Notes under the pieces: model-generated
Told to the model about the DNA's origin: nothing
The model's database searches: none
Seen by the model: the letters and a program-made list of their open reading frames with translations, nothing else
Part shown: positions 34,912-43,895 of the stretch, piece by piece
Layout of the letters: every line of letters starts with the position of its first letter
Position numbering within the stretch: position 1 is the first letter of the stretch
Position numbers and translations under genes: made by a program
From: JAHBNG01 sp039028975
Lineage (GTDB): Bacteria; Chloroflexota; Anaerolineae; Caldilineales; Caldilineaceae
DNA: 64,000 bases
Assembly: GCA_039028975.1 (NCBI GenBank)
Contig: JBCCHB010000007.1
Location: forward strand, 1 to 64,000
Direction of reading: 5' to 3'

Positions 34912-35874
34912 ATGAATATACGACCATTTAACGACACAGACGAGGATTATATTGCCTGGATCGACTTAAGCCTAGCCATCAATCCCGAGGTGCATCTCAC
35001 AGTGGAATTGCTACGTGAAGACGTTCGGGACTGTCGCGCCCAGAACCATGAAGCGCGTTTTCTAGGTGAAGTTGACGATCAGGTAATTGCTTTTGGCATG
35101 AACTGGCAGCCATCCCGCAAACCTGACGCACCCTATGAATTCAGCTTTTCGATTCACCCAGAGTACCGAGCGGGTAATGTACCCCAGAAAATGCATGACC
35201 ATTTGCTAACATTGATCGAGCGGGAAAACCCATCGACCATCGCCTCTTATCCTAAAGAGAATGAGCCATTCCGTAAAGAGTTGCTTGAAGCGTCTGGTTT
35301 TGACGTGAAGATGCGTTTTCCCGAATCTAGGTTGTCAGTCGAACAGGTAGATCTAGCCACCTATGAGGAACTCATGGATAAGTTACAGCAGCAGGGAATC
35401 GAATTTGTGACGCTGACAGACGTTATGGAAACGGATTCTGAATGGCAGCGCAACGTGTGGCAGATGTTCTCTATCATCGAGCGAGACATTCCTTCCGCTG
35501 AACCCGAGGAACCGACCTCATTTGAGGAGTATTCTGAATACTACACTGAAGAACTCTTCCGACCGGACTCGTGGATAATTGCCGTCGATTCAGGCCTTAC
35601 AGGCGCAGCCAAATATGTGGGGATGTGTGTCGTCAATATCATGCCCACCAAGCCTAAATCTCTCTATGCTGGGATTACTGGCGTCATTCCAAGCCACCGC
35701 CGACGCAAGATCGCGACCGTGCTCAAGATCAACAGCGTCAAGTACGCTCAAAAGCATGGCTACGAGTACATCGAAACAGACAATGAAGAGAATAATCCAA
35801 TGTATGATTTGAATATGCAGCTAGGATTTGAGCCGCTTCCAGCAGTACTTTACTATAGGAAGGAGATGAGCTGA
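34912..35874 (+). CDS. Two-domain GNAT acetyltransferase (family D)
   Basis: This 320-residue protein has two GNAT-type halves. The C-terminal acetyl-CoA site reads TGVIPSHRRRKIATVLKINS near residue 253, followed by ETDNEENNPMYDLNMQLGF. This exact layout recurs at 39792, 40827 and 50338. The N-half (MNIRPFNDTDEDY) is degenerate. It is the first gene of the one-strand island that runs to 63.8 kb and is 6 bp from the next GNAT. The acceptor is unknown; mycothiol synthase-like two-domain GNATs are the nearest known architecture. Start ATG 34912 rather than the upstream frame. Confidence 0.85.
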   Translation: MNIRPFNDTDEDYIAWIDLSLAINPEVHLTVELLREDVRDCRAQNHEARFLGEVDDQVIAFGMNWQPSRKPDAPYEFSFSIHPEYRAGNVPQKMHDHLLTLIERENPSTIASYPKENEPFRKELLEASGFDVKMRFPESRLSVEQVDLATYEELMDKLQQQGIEFVTLTDVMETDSEWQRNVWQMFSIIERDIPSAEPEEPTSFEEYSEYYTEELFRPDSWIIAVDSGLTGAAKYVGMCVVNIMPTKPKSLYAGITGVIPSHRRRKIATVLKINSVKYAQKHGYEYIETDNEENNPMYDLNMQLGFEPLPAVLYYRKEMS

Positions 35875-35880
35875 GTCCAC

Positions 35881-36660
35881 ATGAATGAAACAAGTCGAAT
35901 CGTAGCCTATATTCGGGCCAAGGCTTACTCTGGTGAGCGATACACAGTGTCAATGCCCCCGTTTACACTGTTCTTCCATGAGGGGAGTAGTGACTTGAGC
36001 GAAAATTATGCCATCTTAGACCAGCAACTCAATGAAGATGTGGATGAAGTATTAGCTCGGCTTCAATTGCAGTTTATAGAACGACAGCGTAAACCATGTC
36101 TAAATTTTCTGGATGTGTCTGCACCAGGGCTCGCAAATCATCTAAAGACAGCCGGTTTCGAGGAAATTGGAAAATGGCCGTTATTGACATGCACAGAAGA
36201 TACTTACGTTGCTGAGCTACAAGTTCCCGGTTTGGCGTTTGAAATGATCTCATCTGAATCGCCACTGGAAGCGGTTCGAGAAGGCTGGAACGCAAATGCT
36301 CGTGGATACGATATGAACGCTGATTTAGCAACGGATGAACAAGTAAACGAGTTTCGCAATCATCCTGGAAATTGGCGGGGATTTACTGCCCGTCTTTATG
36401 GTGAAGTAGTCGGTGCTGGCATGTTTGAGGTGATCCGGAATGGAGTAACAGAGCTTGTTGGTATAACGACTCTAGAGCCATATCGACGACGAGGTATAGC
36501 ATCCGCATTGACTGCACACGCAACACAAATTGCATTTTCAATGGGTGTAGACGTGACATTTTTGATACCTGCGAATAATGAAGCCCACCGAATATATACG
36601 CGAGTTGGATATCAACATCACGCCACACAGATGTCTTATCGTTTATCTATAGCACAATAG
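35881..36660 (+). CDS. GNAT acetyltransferase
   Basis: This 259-residue protein has a weakly conserved N-terminal half and a C-terminal GNAT domain with ITTLEPYRRRGIASALTAHA near residue 197 (acetyl-CoA loop) and NNEAHRIYTRVGYQH near 235. It starts 6 bp after the previous GNAT gene. The substrate is unknown. A small palindrome (GCTGTCA / TTGACAGC, 36684-36706) separates it from the kinase gene. Confidence 0.85.
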   Translation: MNETSRIVAYIRAKAYSGERYTVSMPPFTLFFHEGSSDLSENYAILDQQLNEDVDEVLARLQLQFIERQRKPCLNFLDVSAPGLANHLKTAGFEEIGKWPLLTCTEDTYVAELQVPGLAFEMISSESPLEAVREGWNANARGYDMNADLATDEQVNEFRNHPGNWRGFTARLYGEVVGAGMFEVIRNGVTELVGITTLEPYRRRGIASALTAHATQIAFSMGVDVTFLIPANNEAHRIYTRVGYQHHATQMSYRLSIAQ

Positions 36661-36725
36661 GTCGGAATTCGTACCAGTATAGGGCTGTCAGTTTAGAGTT
36701 GACAGCGTTTCAGAGTGTCTCCCAG

Positions 36726-37598
36726 ATGGAAATTCATCGATTAATCGAGCAGATTAACCAGCAAAATGCAACCTGCTTCACGCTAACAGAACGCTGTGAA
36801 GCGGGTTACCAAGGCGGGGCACATGTCCTGACTGATGCTGCAGGACAAAATGCAATTCTCAAGCTGGGGCTGGGCGCGCAGGCCGCGCCGATTGTGAGCC
36901 GACTAAGGGAGCTAGGGTATCCAACGCCAGCTTATCAATATATGGGTTCGAGTCTAGATGGGATTAATAATGGGATTGATTATGTTGTTCAAGATTTTAT
37001 GTCCGGTAGCCCGCTAACCAATTTGACAGAAGCCATTCTTAAGGAACTTCTACAAGCGATTGCGTTGCAGGGCGAACAGGCCATTTCCACTGAGCGTAAC
37101 TGGTCTACATATGCATATAACGTAGTCTTTAACGACGAGTCGGGCTGGGCCAACAAACTGCGAAATTACTCAGCCGAAACCGCAGAATTGCTCTCTAAGT
37201 TAGAGGCAATCACTATGCCCTATATAAATGCGGAACTCCCAAACGGCGATATCGTTCATGGCGACGTTGACTATGACAACATTTTGATTCACAACGGTGC
37301 GTTAAGCGGGATTGTGGATACGGCTGCTGCTGGCTGTGGAACGCGAACCATCGACCTAATGACCGTCCTTCAAGGTGTCTATTATTACGATAGTGATATC
37401 GAAGGAATATTCAAAGGACGCATCTATCAGGCGATTGTAGATGCTGCTGAACCAGCAACCTATATGATCTGTTTGGCATACCGCATCATGGCCATGGTCA
37501 GTTGGTCGATTCAACATCACTCATCGGATTCGGTTCGGTTTTACGTTCGGCATAGCTGGGATATGGTGGACAAATTCATGTCAGATAAGTGTAAATGA
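36726..37598 (+). CDS. Aminoglycoside phosphotransferase-like kinase
   Basis: This 290-residue APH/choline kinase-fold protein has the catalytic Brenner motif HGDVDYDNIL near residue 177 and the metal-binding Asp in GIVDTAAAG near 195. The N-lobe Lys region is ILKLGLGAQAAP. Such enzymes phosphorylate aminoglycosides, macrolides or small metabolites; the target cannot be read from sequence. Start ATG 36726; TTG 36699 is an in-frame alternative. A GNAT follows 10 bp later. Confidence 0.82.
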   Translation: MEIHRLIEQINQQNATCFTLTERCEAGYQGGAHVLTDAAGQNAILKLGLGAQAAPIVSRLRELGYPTPAYQYMGSSLDGINNGIDYVVQDFMSGSPLTNLTEAILKELLQAIALQGEQAISTERNWSTYAYNVVFNDESGWANKLRNYSAETAELLSKLEAITMPYINAELPNGDIVHGDVDYDNILIHNGALSGIVDTAAAGCGTRTIDLMTVLQGVYYYDSDIEGIFKGRIYQAIVDAAEPATYMICLAYRIMAMVSWSIQHHSSDSVRFYVRHSWDMVDKFMSDKCK

Positions 37599-37608
37599 GG
37601 AGGGGTAG

Positions 37609-38178
37609 ATGAATATCTTAGAAACCGAACGACTTATTTTGCGTCGTTTTACCATGGACGATCTGGATGAAATCTACCACCTGGTTTATGCCGATCCAAT
37701 CGTCAAAAATGCATGGTCTGGAGCGCAAGGAACGCCGGAAGAACTCAAAGAGCGATTCGCCAACACCTGGATATTACCACAAGATGATTTCCGTTTTCGT
37801 GCCGTTGTACTCAAAGAGACCAATACGCTGATCGGCTTAATGGGTTTCCAAATTCATGAATCAGGAGAAGGGGAAGAGATCTACTTTCTTCATTCAGAAG
37901 ATGAACCAAATCGACGTGTTGGCTTTGACCCGAACTTCATCGAGGTTGAACTCACCTACGCGCTAGGCCACGGCTACTGGAAGCGGGGCTATGCCACAGA
38001 AATGGGTAAAGCCATCATTCCGTATGGCTTCAAGGAACTAGGAATTGGACGCATTATTCAGGGCGTTCGCACCAGCAATCCTAACTCTGTAAACTTGATG
38101 CGGCGGCTTGGCTTTCGGATCGAGAAGGGAACCTATCCCAATCAGACGGTTGGCATTTTGGATTCATATCAATTGTGA
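37609..38178 (+). CDS. RimJ/RimL-type GNAT acetyltransferase
   Basis: This 189-residue GNAT has MNILETERLILRRFTMDDLD at the N-terminus, the RimJ/L signature. The acetyl-CoA segment is GHGYWKRGYATEMGKAIIPY near residue 125, and SNPNSVNLMRRLGFRIEKG near 160. Members acetylate N-termini of ribosomal proteins or drugs. GAGGAGG precedes the ATG. Confidence 0.88.
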   Translation: MNILETERLILRRFTMDDLDEIYHLVYADPIVKNAWSGAQGTPEELKERFANTWILPQDDFRFRAVVLKETNTLIGLMGFQIHESGEGEEIYFLHSEDEPNRRVGFDPNFIEVELTYALGHGYWKRGYATEMGKAIIPYGFKELGIGRIIQGVRTSNPNSVNLMRRLGFRIEKGTYPNQTVGILDSYQL

Positions 38179-38628
38179 TCAGCCAGATAGCTCTATGCCA
38201 GTTCCAGACCATCTGTCTATGAACTCCGCTGTGGGCTATCTGTTGATAAACGTAGCACCTCCGCATCTGGGGAGCTACGAAATGTGAAGAATGTTGTATT
38301 AGATAAAGCGAGGATAGAAAACATGACAATCGAGACCATCTGGATATAAGACCAAGAAGTATCAGTCGACCGCATGTCGCTTAGGAACTAGAATTCAATA
38401 GAACCAAACGAACGCTCTATCGATTACCGTAGATGACAGGAGTGAAGTTTAGGGTTTTATTTGATCTTGTTTCCTTCGGACGCACACCTTCATGCAACGT
38501 ATGACTGGAACGAGACGGGACTACTCCGCTGCGGTCTACTGAGTGTAGGAAACCCACAGGATGCAGTACCTGTGGAGAAGAATTATGAGTTACCGTATAT
38601 TTAGAACCAATACCAGGATGGATCCGTT
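38179..38628. other. 450-bp intergenic stretch with small hairpins
   Basis: No gene is visible. Small inverted repeats are present: GTAGCACCTC / GGGAGCTAC near 38250-38277 and CCACAGG / CCTGTGG near 38551-38573. A GTCGACCGCAT-like tail near 38368 weakly recalls the right end of palindrome family P, but no left end or stem accompanies it. It is the longest gap inside the island and may hold the promoter of the downstream genes. Confidence 0.3.
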
Positions 38629-38883
38629 ATGAAAAAATCTTCCAAACAAAAAAATAACAAACGTCAAGCCAAGCAGCAACGCCGACAGCAGCGTCAACTC
38701 AAGCAGCAAGCCAAACACGATGAACAGTCAGCAGATAGTCCTGATGACGCACACCCAATGACCGCTGCACAACGGCGCAAAACCCTAATGGCCCAGTTCC
38801 GCCAAAACCAGTGGAACCAGAAAGTTCAAGCCGGAAAAGCCGCCGGCGCCAGAGTCGAAAAACGTTTCAACCGCGGTGGCTAA
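38629..38883 (+). CDS. Small basic Gln/Lys-rich protein
   Basis: This 84-residue, strongly basic protein is full of Lys, Gln and Arg (KKSSKQKNNKRQAKQQRRQQ) in its first third, then has a short acidic patch and a helical C-terminus (RRKTLMAQFRQNQWNQKVQ). It has no signal peptide or known domain. It may bind nucleic acid, judging by charge alone. It is encoded 88 bp before the DinB gene. Confidence 0.55.
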   Translation: MKKSSKQKNNKRQAKQQRRQQRQLKQQAKHDEQSADSPDDAHPMTAAQRRKTLMAQFRQNQWNQKVQAGKAAGARVEKRFNRGG

Positions 38884-38970
38884 GGGAGGATAGGCTGTCT
38901 AGCCTGTCTAACCGTAGGGGTATAGGAGCTGCTTTTTCCAGCCCCTATATCCCACTATCAAAGGAAAAGA

Positions 38971-39522
38971 ATGGACGCCAACACCAAAAAACGACTAACC
39001 ATCGAACCCTTCCCATGCCACCATCCAGAGATCGGACGCTGGTTATGGGCCATCCAAGACATCCGCAATCGAACGCTGGAAATCCTCCCCGATCTGACCC
39101 AGGCGCAGATCGACTGGCAACCCTCCCAGGGCGAGAGCAGCATCGGCTCAGTTCTCTATCACATTGCCGATATCGAAGCCGACTGGCTCTACGTCGAGGT
39201 GCTGGAGCAAGAGTTCCCTGCCCCAATAGCCGCGCTCTTCCCCTACCCAACCAGGGATGAGCATGGCCGCCTCACTCATGTCCAAGGATTCACTCTGACC
39301 GAGCATCTTCAACGGTTGGAAACTGTGCGCGAACGGCTGCTCGAAACATACCGAGAAATATCAATTGATGACTATCGCCGCCCCCGCTCTTTGCCCAGCT
39401 ATGACGTGTCACCCGAATGGGTCCTTCATCATCTGATGCATCATGAGGCGCAGCACTTTGGTCAGATCGGCTCGCTCATTACTAGGATGCAGGCAGAGCT
39501 GAGTGTACCTGAAATCGCATAA
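38971..39522 (+). CDS. DinB family protein
   Basis: This 183-residue four-helix protein has the metal-binding histidines of the DinB/YfiT superfamily: His in VLYHIADIEADW near residue 61, and two in HHLMHHEAQHFGQI near 152-162. Members include thiol transferases (bacillithiol S-transferases) and damage-inducible proteins of unknown role. An enzyme adding a low-molecular-weight thiol to toxins would fit the detoxification flavour of the island; that is inference. Confidence 0.85.
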   Translation: MDANTKKRLTIEPFPCHHPEIGRWLWAIQDIRNRTLEILPDLTQAQIDWQPSQGESSIGSVLYHIADIEADWLYVEVLEQEFPAPIAALFPYPTRDEHGRLTHVQGFTLTEHLQRLETVRERLLETYREISIDDYRRPRSLPSYDVSPEWVLHHLMHHEAQHFGQIGSLITRMQAELSVPEIA

Positions 39523-39566
39523 GGTATAAAGAAACCCTCCTTGGAGCTGCGGAACCTGCAGAGCAA

Positions 39567-39764
39567 GTGAAGTTCGTAAAGCAGATCTGTCATGACATTC
39601 ATCAAGAGATGTTGTCGATGGGTGTTATCACTGGGCAAGGTGTAGGTGAGTATAGCGAGTATTTATTGCCATTCTTGACTGCCCATAACGAACTCATGGC
39701 GAAAGTTACATGGATGCATGAGACTGTAGAAGGGTCTCCACAGGGCGCTGGCAAAAACGCGTAA
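39567..39764 (+). CDS. Small hypothetical protein, possibly a fragment
   Basis: This 65-residue frame has a GTG start. The frame stays open upstream to about 39513 and reads as protein-like (GAAEPAEQVKFVKQ) before the GTG, so the start is uncertain or the gene has lost its 5' end. No domain is recognised. A good ribosome site for the next GNAT overlaps its tail region. Confidence 0.35.
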   Translation: MKFVKQICHDIHQEMLSMGVITGQGVGEYSEYLLPFLTAHNELMAKVTWMHETVEGSPQGAGKNA

Positions 39765-39791
39765 CGAGTACAGCATAGAAAGGAGATCATC

Positions 39792-40796
39792 ATGCTCAAA
39801 ATTCGTCACTTTGAACCAAGCGATAACGAATACGCAGAGATATGTCGGGTCCATAACCTAGAATGGCCCAAGCACCCCAGCACTGTGCGCAGCTATACCT
39901 GGGGCGACGAAAACTGGAATAATAATTACCTTTTTCAACGTTTCGTGGCTGAACTGGATGGCAAGATGATCGTTGAGGGCGCTTACTACGTTCCCTTTTG
40001 GTCCTTCACGCATGGTAAGTTTCAGATGGGATGGAGCCTAGACCCAGCCTATATCGATTACAAAGAAGATGGCAAAGGCATCCACCAACAGATGTACGAC
40101 TATGTACTCAGTGAACTGGCCGACCGCAATCCCACACTGCTTTCTACTAGCACCCGCGAAGACAAGCAGGATCGGCTCGATTTTCTGGCTGCAAACGGCT
40201 TCGAATTCCAGATGCGCTATCCTGAATCTGAGCTGGCGGTGGATGAATTTGACTTTACACCATACGATGGGTTGTCAGCCAAGCTGGCAGAAAAGGGCAT
40301 TGAAATCAGTACACTGGACAAGTTGATGGAGAGCGATCCCAACTGGCTCAACAAAATCTACGAACTCTGCTGGGACATTTACCAAGATGTCCCGTCGCCC
40401 GACCCACCAGCCAAGGAATCGTTGGAAGAGTGGCAGAAAGGACTCAAAAGCCCTAACTTTCTAAACAAGGGATGTTTTGTGGCAGTGGATACCAACATTG
40501 ACGCCCGCAATTATCAAGAGACAGATGGGCGCGGTGATTATGTTGGCGTTAGCATGTTGGAGAAGGATGAAGTCTTGCCTGAGAAGATGCACACGTCACT
40601 GACAGGCGTAGGCCGCAGCCACCGCCGCCAGGGAGTGGCCACTGCCATGAAGCTCAAGTCCATCGAGCTTGCCAAAGGCCGCGGGGCCAAGACCATCAGC
40701 ACTGGCAACGAAGAGAACAATCCTATGTACCAGTTAAACGTACGGCTAGGCTTTAAACCCAAACCAGCCTGGGCAGATTATCACAAAATTTTGTAA
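39792..40796 (+). CDS. Two-domain GNAT acetyltransferase (family D)
   Basis: This 334-residue paralogue of the genes at 34912, 40827 and 50338 has TGVGRSHRRQGVATAMKLKS near residue 272 and TGNEENNPMYQLNVRLGF near 300. The N-terminal half begins MLKIRHFEPSDNEYAEI. It has a strong AAAGGAG ribosome site. It is followed after 30 bp by its closest neighbour paralogue, suggesting tandem duplication. Confidence 0.87.
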   Translation: MLKIRHFEPSDNEYAEICRVHNLEWPKHPSTVRSYTWGDENWNNNYLFQRFVAELDGKMIVEGAYYVPFWSFTHGKFQMGWSLDPAYIDYKEDGKGIHQQMYDYVLSELADRNPTLLSTSTREDKQDRLDFLAANGFEFQMRYPESELAVDEFDFTPYDGLSAKLAEKGIEISTLDKLMESDPNWLNKIYELCWDIYQDVPSPDPPAKESLEEWQKGLKSPNFLNKGCFVAVDTNIDARNYQETDGRGDYVGVSMLEKDEVLPEKMHTSLTGVGRSHRRQGVATAMKLKSIELAKGRGAKTISTGNEENNPMYQLNVRLGFKPKPAWADYHKIL

Positions 40797-40826
40797 AACA
40801 TGCTGTAACACCGGGAATGATGATTC

Positions 40827-41801
40827 ATGATTACCATACGTCCATTTGAAGAGACAGAATCAGATTTTGAAGCCCTCGTCACCATCCAAAATGCGGAATG
40901 GCCGGACGAGCCAACGACTCTGGAGAATATTAAATTTTGGGAGGAGAACCGCAACAAGAATTATCTGCGTCAACGCTTTCTTATCGAGAAGGAAATTGAT
41001 GGCCAGACTCAAGTTATCGCCGAGTGTGGAACATGGGAATCAGCGTGGTCTTATGTACCAGGGAAGTACGGTATCGGCTTTGGCATTCAACCGGAATATG
41101 CGTGCCAAGGCATTGAAGCGATTATGTATGACCATGTGATGGATTTTCTTAACCAGAGAGAGCCACAGCCCAAAGTACTCAATTCTTTCATGCGCGAGGA
41201 TCGGACGGAGCGGGTCAACTTCTTCACCGACCGCGGCTTTGAAATCATCATGCGGGAGAACGAATCGGACCTGATCGTGACCGATTACGACTTCTCGCGC
41301 TTCGACGGCGCCTTCGATAAAGTGGCGGCTAATGGCATCGAAATTGTCACCTTACCCGAACTAAAAGAGCGATTTCCTGACTGGATTCAGCGCTACTACG
41401 ATCTCTACATCCCCATCGACACCGATGTTCCATCTCCAGATGACCTGACACCTCAACCTCTAGAAGAATTCGCCAAGGGTTTCAACAGTCCCGGTCACCT
41501 GGCTGATGCCCACTTCATTGCCCTGGATGGCGATAAGTGGGTTGGGTTAAGCACCCTCAACAAAGACAATGCCAATCCCAAACGGCTGTGGGTGAGCATT
41601 ACAGGCGTCTTGCGCGGCCACCGACGGAAGGGGATTGCCACGGCGCTCAAACTCAAAACGATTCAGTACGCCATCGACTACGGTGCAGAAAAGATCCAGA
41701 CCGGTAACGAAGAGAACAACCCCATGTATGATCTCAATGTGATGTTGGGGTTCAAGCCGATGCCTGCTTGGTTGGAATTGAGGAAGATGGTTGAGGGTTG
41801 A
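40827..41801 (+). CDS. Two-domain GNAT acetyltransferase (family D)
   Basis: This 324-residue protein has TGVLRGHRRKGIATALKLKT near residue 258 and TGNEENNPMYDLNVMLGF near 290. Both this and the upstream copy have an N-half opening with an IRxFE motif. The last codons and the stop lie in a heptamer tandem repeat, so the C-terminal MVEG may be repeat-derived. Confidence 0.87.
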   Translation: MITIRPFEETESDFEALVTIQNAEWPDEPTTLENIKFWEENRNKNYLRQRFLIEKEIDGQTQVIAECGTWESAWSYVPGKYGIGFGIQPEYACQGIEAIMYDHVMDFLNQREPQPKVLNSFMREDRTERVNFFTDRGFEIIMRENESDLIVTDYDFSRFDGAFDKVAANGIEIVTLPELKERFPDWIQRYYDLYIPIDTDVPSPDDLTPQPLEEFAKGFNSPGHLADAHFIALDGDKWVGLSTLNKDNANPKRLWVSITGVLRGHRRKGIATALKLKTIQYAIDYGAEKIQTGNEENNPMYDLNVMLGFKPMPAWLELRKMVEG

Positions 41802-41828
41802 TGGCGAATGGTGAATAGTAAATGGTGG
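41787..41828. repeat. Heptamer tandem repeat across a gene end
   Basis: Six 7-bp units in register: ATGGTTG, AGGGTTG, ATGGCGA, ATGGTGA, ATAGTAA, ATGGTGG. The array overlaps the stop codon of the GNAT at 40827. Short heptamer arrays of this sort are known from cyanobacteria and other large genomes. Confidence 0.6.
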
Positions 41829-41970
41829 GTGTTCAACAAGTTGCTCAAGTGTTGGGATCTGGTGGCAGAACATTTTGCAAAGCCGCCAAGTTTTACTCTG
41901 AGGATTCTTTGCGCCTTGGCGTGAGTTTCACACAAGAGTCGGCTAATCAGACCTGCATATAGAGAGACCT

Positions 41971-42894
41971 ATGAAAGTTACACAAAAAGCCTTCTCTGGA
42001 CCAAACGACCTTCAGGCTATGACGGCCTTAGCTAATGATTTTCCCTACGAGAATCTGCACGTCGCCGATCTGTCTTATCGCTTTAGCTCATGGGCAATGG
42101 ACTTTCCTGAAAATATCCAGGTGTGGACAGACGATGATGGAAAGCTGGCTGGCTGGGCCTTTATGCAGTCACCCTTCTGGGCCATCGATTATGCCTATCA
42201 CCCAGAAGTTTCGGAGCTTCATCCATAAATACTCACTTGGGTGAATGAACGCGCCAAGGCAATTGTCGATACACCGAGTGGGCGCCCGTGTTGGTTTATC
42301 AACGTATTCACAACCCAAGAAGATCGAATGGCAGAGCTGGAATCGGCTGGTTTCGCTTCCCAAGCAGACGTGGGCGAAAATTCATGGACTAAAGTCTTGA
42401 TGAAGTGCTCACGCGAATCTGTACCTATCGCAGCCAACTTGGCAGATGGGTTCACCATCCGGCCATTGGCAGGTGAAAACGAAGTTCAGGCATACGTCGA
42501 TCTGCATCAAGCGGTCTTCCAAAGCAAAAGCATGACCACCGAGTGGCGGCAGCGAACCCTCCAACAGCCAGCCTACAATCCTGATGTGGATTTGGTTGCG
42601 GTTGCGCCTGATGGCACTCTGGCCGCCTTTTGCATTTGCTGGCTGAACACCAACCGTGCGGGTGAAATTACTGGTCAGATTGAACCGCTGGGTGTCTCTG
42701 AGGATTTCCGTAAGCTGGGGTTGGGGCGCAGCATCCTAACCGAAGGGCTACAGAGGCTGAAGGCCAATGGCGCTCAATCCATTTACTTGGAGACTGATAA
42801 CTATCGCGATGAGGCCTATGCCCTTTATGAGTCGGTTGGATTTCGTGTGGCAAAAGATGTCCTGGTTTATCGAAAAGATTATGGCGAGTTTTAG
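41971..42894 (+). pseudogene. GNAT acetyltransferase interrupted by one stop codon
   Basis: A single GNAT frame of about 307 codons is broken by TAA at 42226-42228. Upstream the product reads to VSELHP and downstream it resumes in the same frame with ILTWVNERAKA. The junction would be seamless if the stop were CAA (Gln), a one-base change. The C-terminal half (GTG 42241) keeps an intact GNAT core with GVSEDFRKLGLGRSILTEGL and YALYESVGFRV, so it might still be translated alone. Confidence 0.8.
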
Positions 42895-42908
42895 GAAATG
42901 AAATCATT

Positions 42909-43895
42909 ATGATGAAATTGAGCACGATGCAGGAAATCGTCTCCACGGTCAGCGAAGAATGGGAAAGCCCGCTGGCAAACGAGATTTTGCAGCACTGGGA
43001 AACCGACGGCGAACCTGCCAAATACTGGCGTTCCAGCACAAACTTTGTCTTCTTCTTCAACCGAGGTGATCACGTATTGCGCTTCAACCATGTGGATGAG
43101 CGAGCCGTTGAAACCATCCAAGCTGAGATCGACCACGTCAATGCACTTATCGACAAAGGGATTCCGGCAGCCAAACCCGTTCTGTCACTCGCAGGGAACT
43201 ATGTCGAGTCTGTTGCCACTGAGCATGGACTCTTTCACGCTTCAGCCTTCCACACTCTGGCAGGACAGCAACTCGAAATTGAAGAGTTGATGCCAGAGCA
43301 ATTCGCCCGTTGGGGAGAGACACTTGGTGACTTGCACAACGCATCATCTTACCCTGCGGGATGGAGACCAGTTCGTCCCAGTTGGGAGGACCATTTGGCG
43401 TTTGTGACCGATGTGCTGCCACCAAACGAAGAAGCCGCCCTGAGAACAGCAGAAAGCCTCATGAACCAGCTACAAGCGCTGCCCATCAACGAGCAGAGCT
43501 TCGGTTTGATTCATTACGACTTTGAGCTGGATAACATTCTTTGGCACGAGGGACAGCCCGGGATTATCGACTTTGACGACTGTGCTTGGTACTGGTTTGT
43601 GGCCGATTTTGCTTTGGCCTTGGGCGATCTCTTTGACGACAGCGTAGGCAAAGTCGACTTGCAGAATGATTCGTTTCGGCATTTTGTGGAAGGGTATCGA
43701 CGTGTCCGCCCGATGGACGACGAGGAACTGGCTTGGATGCCGCTCTTTGTTCAATTGGATCATCTAAATACCTTTGCCAAACTGCACCGAGCGTTGACGC
43801 CAATTAACCCGAATGGGGAACTCCCGTGGATGCCTGACCTGCGGGATAAGTTGACAGCAAAAATGGAGTCTTATCGAGATGAATTCTCTGATTGA
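42909..43895 (+). CDS. Aminoglycoside phosphotransferase-like kinase
   Basis: This 328-residue APH-fold kinase has a catalytic loop FGLIHYDFELDNIL near residue 201 (His-Tyr-Asp in place of His-Gly-Asp, as in many homoserine kinase-like members) and the metal Asp in GIIDFDDCAWYW near 220. It starts 14 bp after the broken GNAT and overlaps the next gene by 17 bp. Substrate unknown. Confidence 0.85.
   Translation: MMKLSTMQEIVSTVSEEWESPLANEILQHWETDGEPAKYWRSSTNFVFFFNRGDHVLRFNHVDERAVETIQAEIDHVNALIDKGIPAAKPVLSLAGNYVESVATEHGLFHASAFHTLAGQQLEIEELMPEQFARWGETLGDLHNASSYPAGWRPVRPSWEDHLAFVTDVLPPNEEAALRTAESLMNQLQALPINEQSFGLIHYDFELDNILWHEGQPGIIDFDDCAWYWFVADFALALGDLFDDSVGKVDLQNDSFRHFVEGYRRVRPMDDEELAWMPLFVQLDHLNTFAKLHRALTPINPNGELPWMPDLRDKLTAKMESYRDEFSD

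Noticed and set aside
38811..39260. 149-codon frame overlapping the small basic protein and DinB genes
   Set aside because: Its composition is that of an out-of-frame read of DinB, which has its own metal-binding histidines.
41547..41935. Minus-strand frames of 85-108 codons near 41.5-41.9 kb
   Set aside because: They read the heptamer repeat and the antisense of a GNAT gene.
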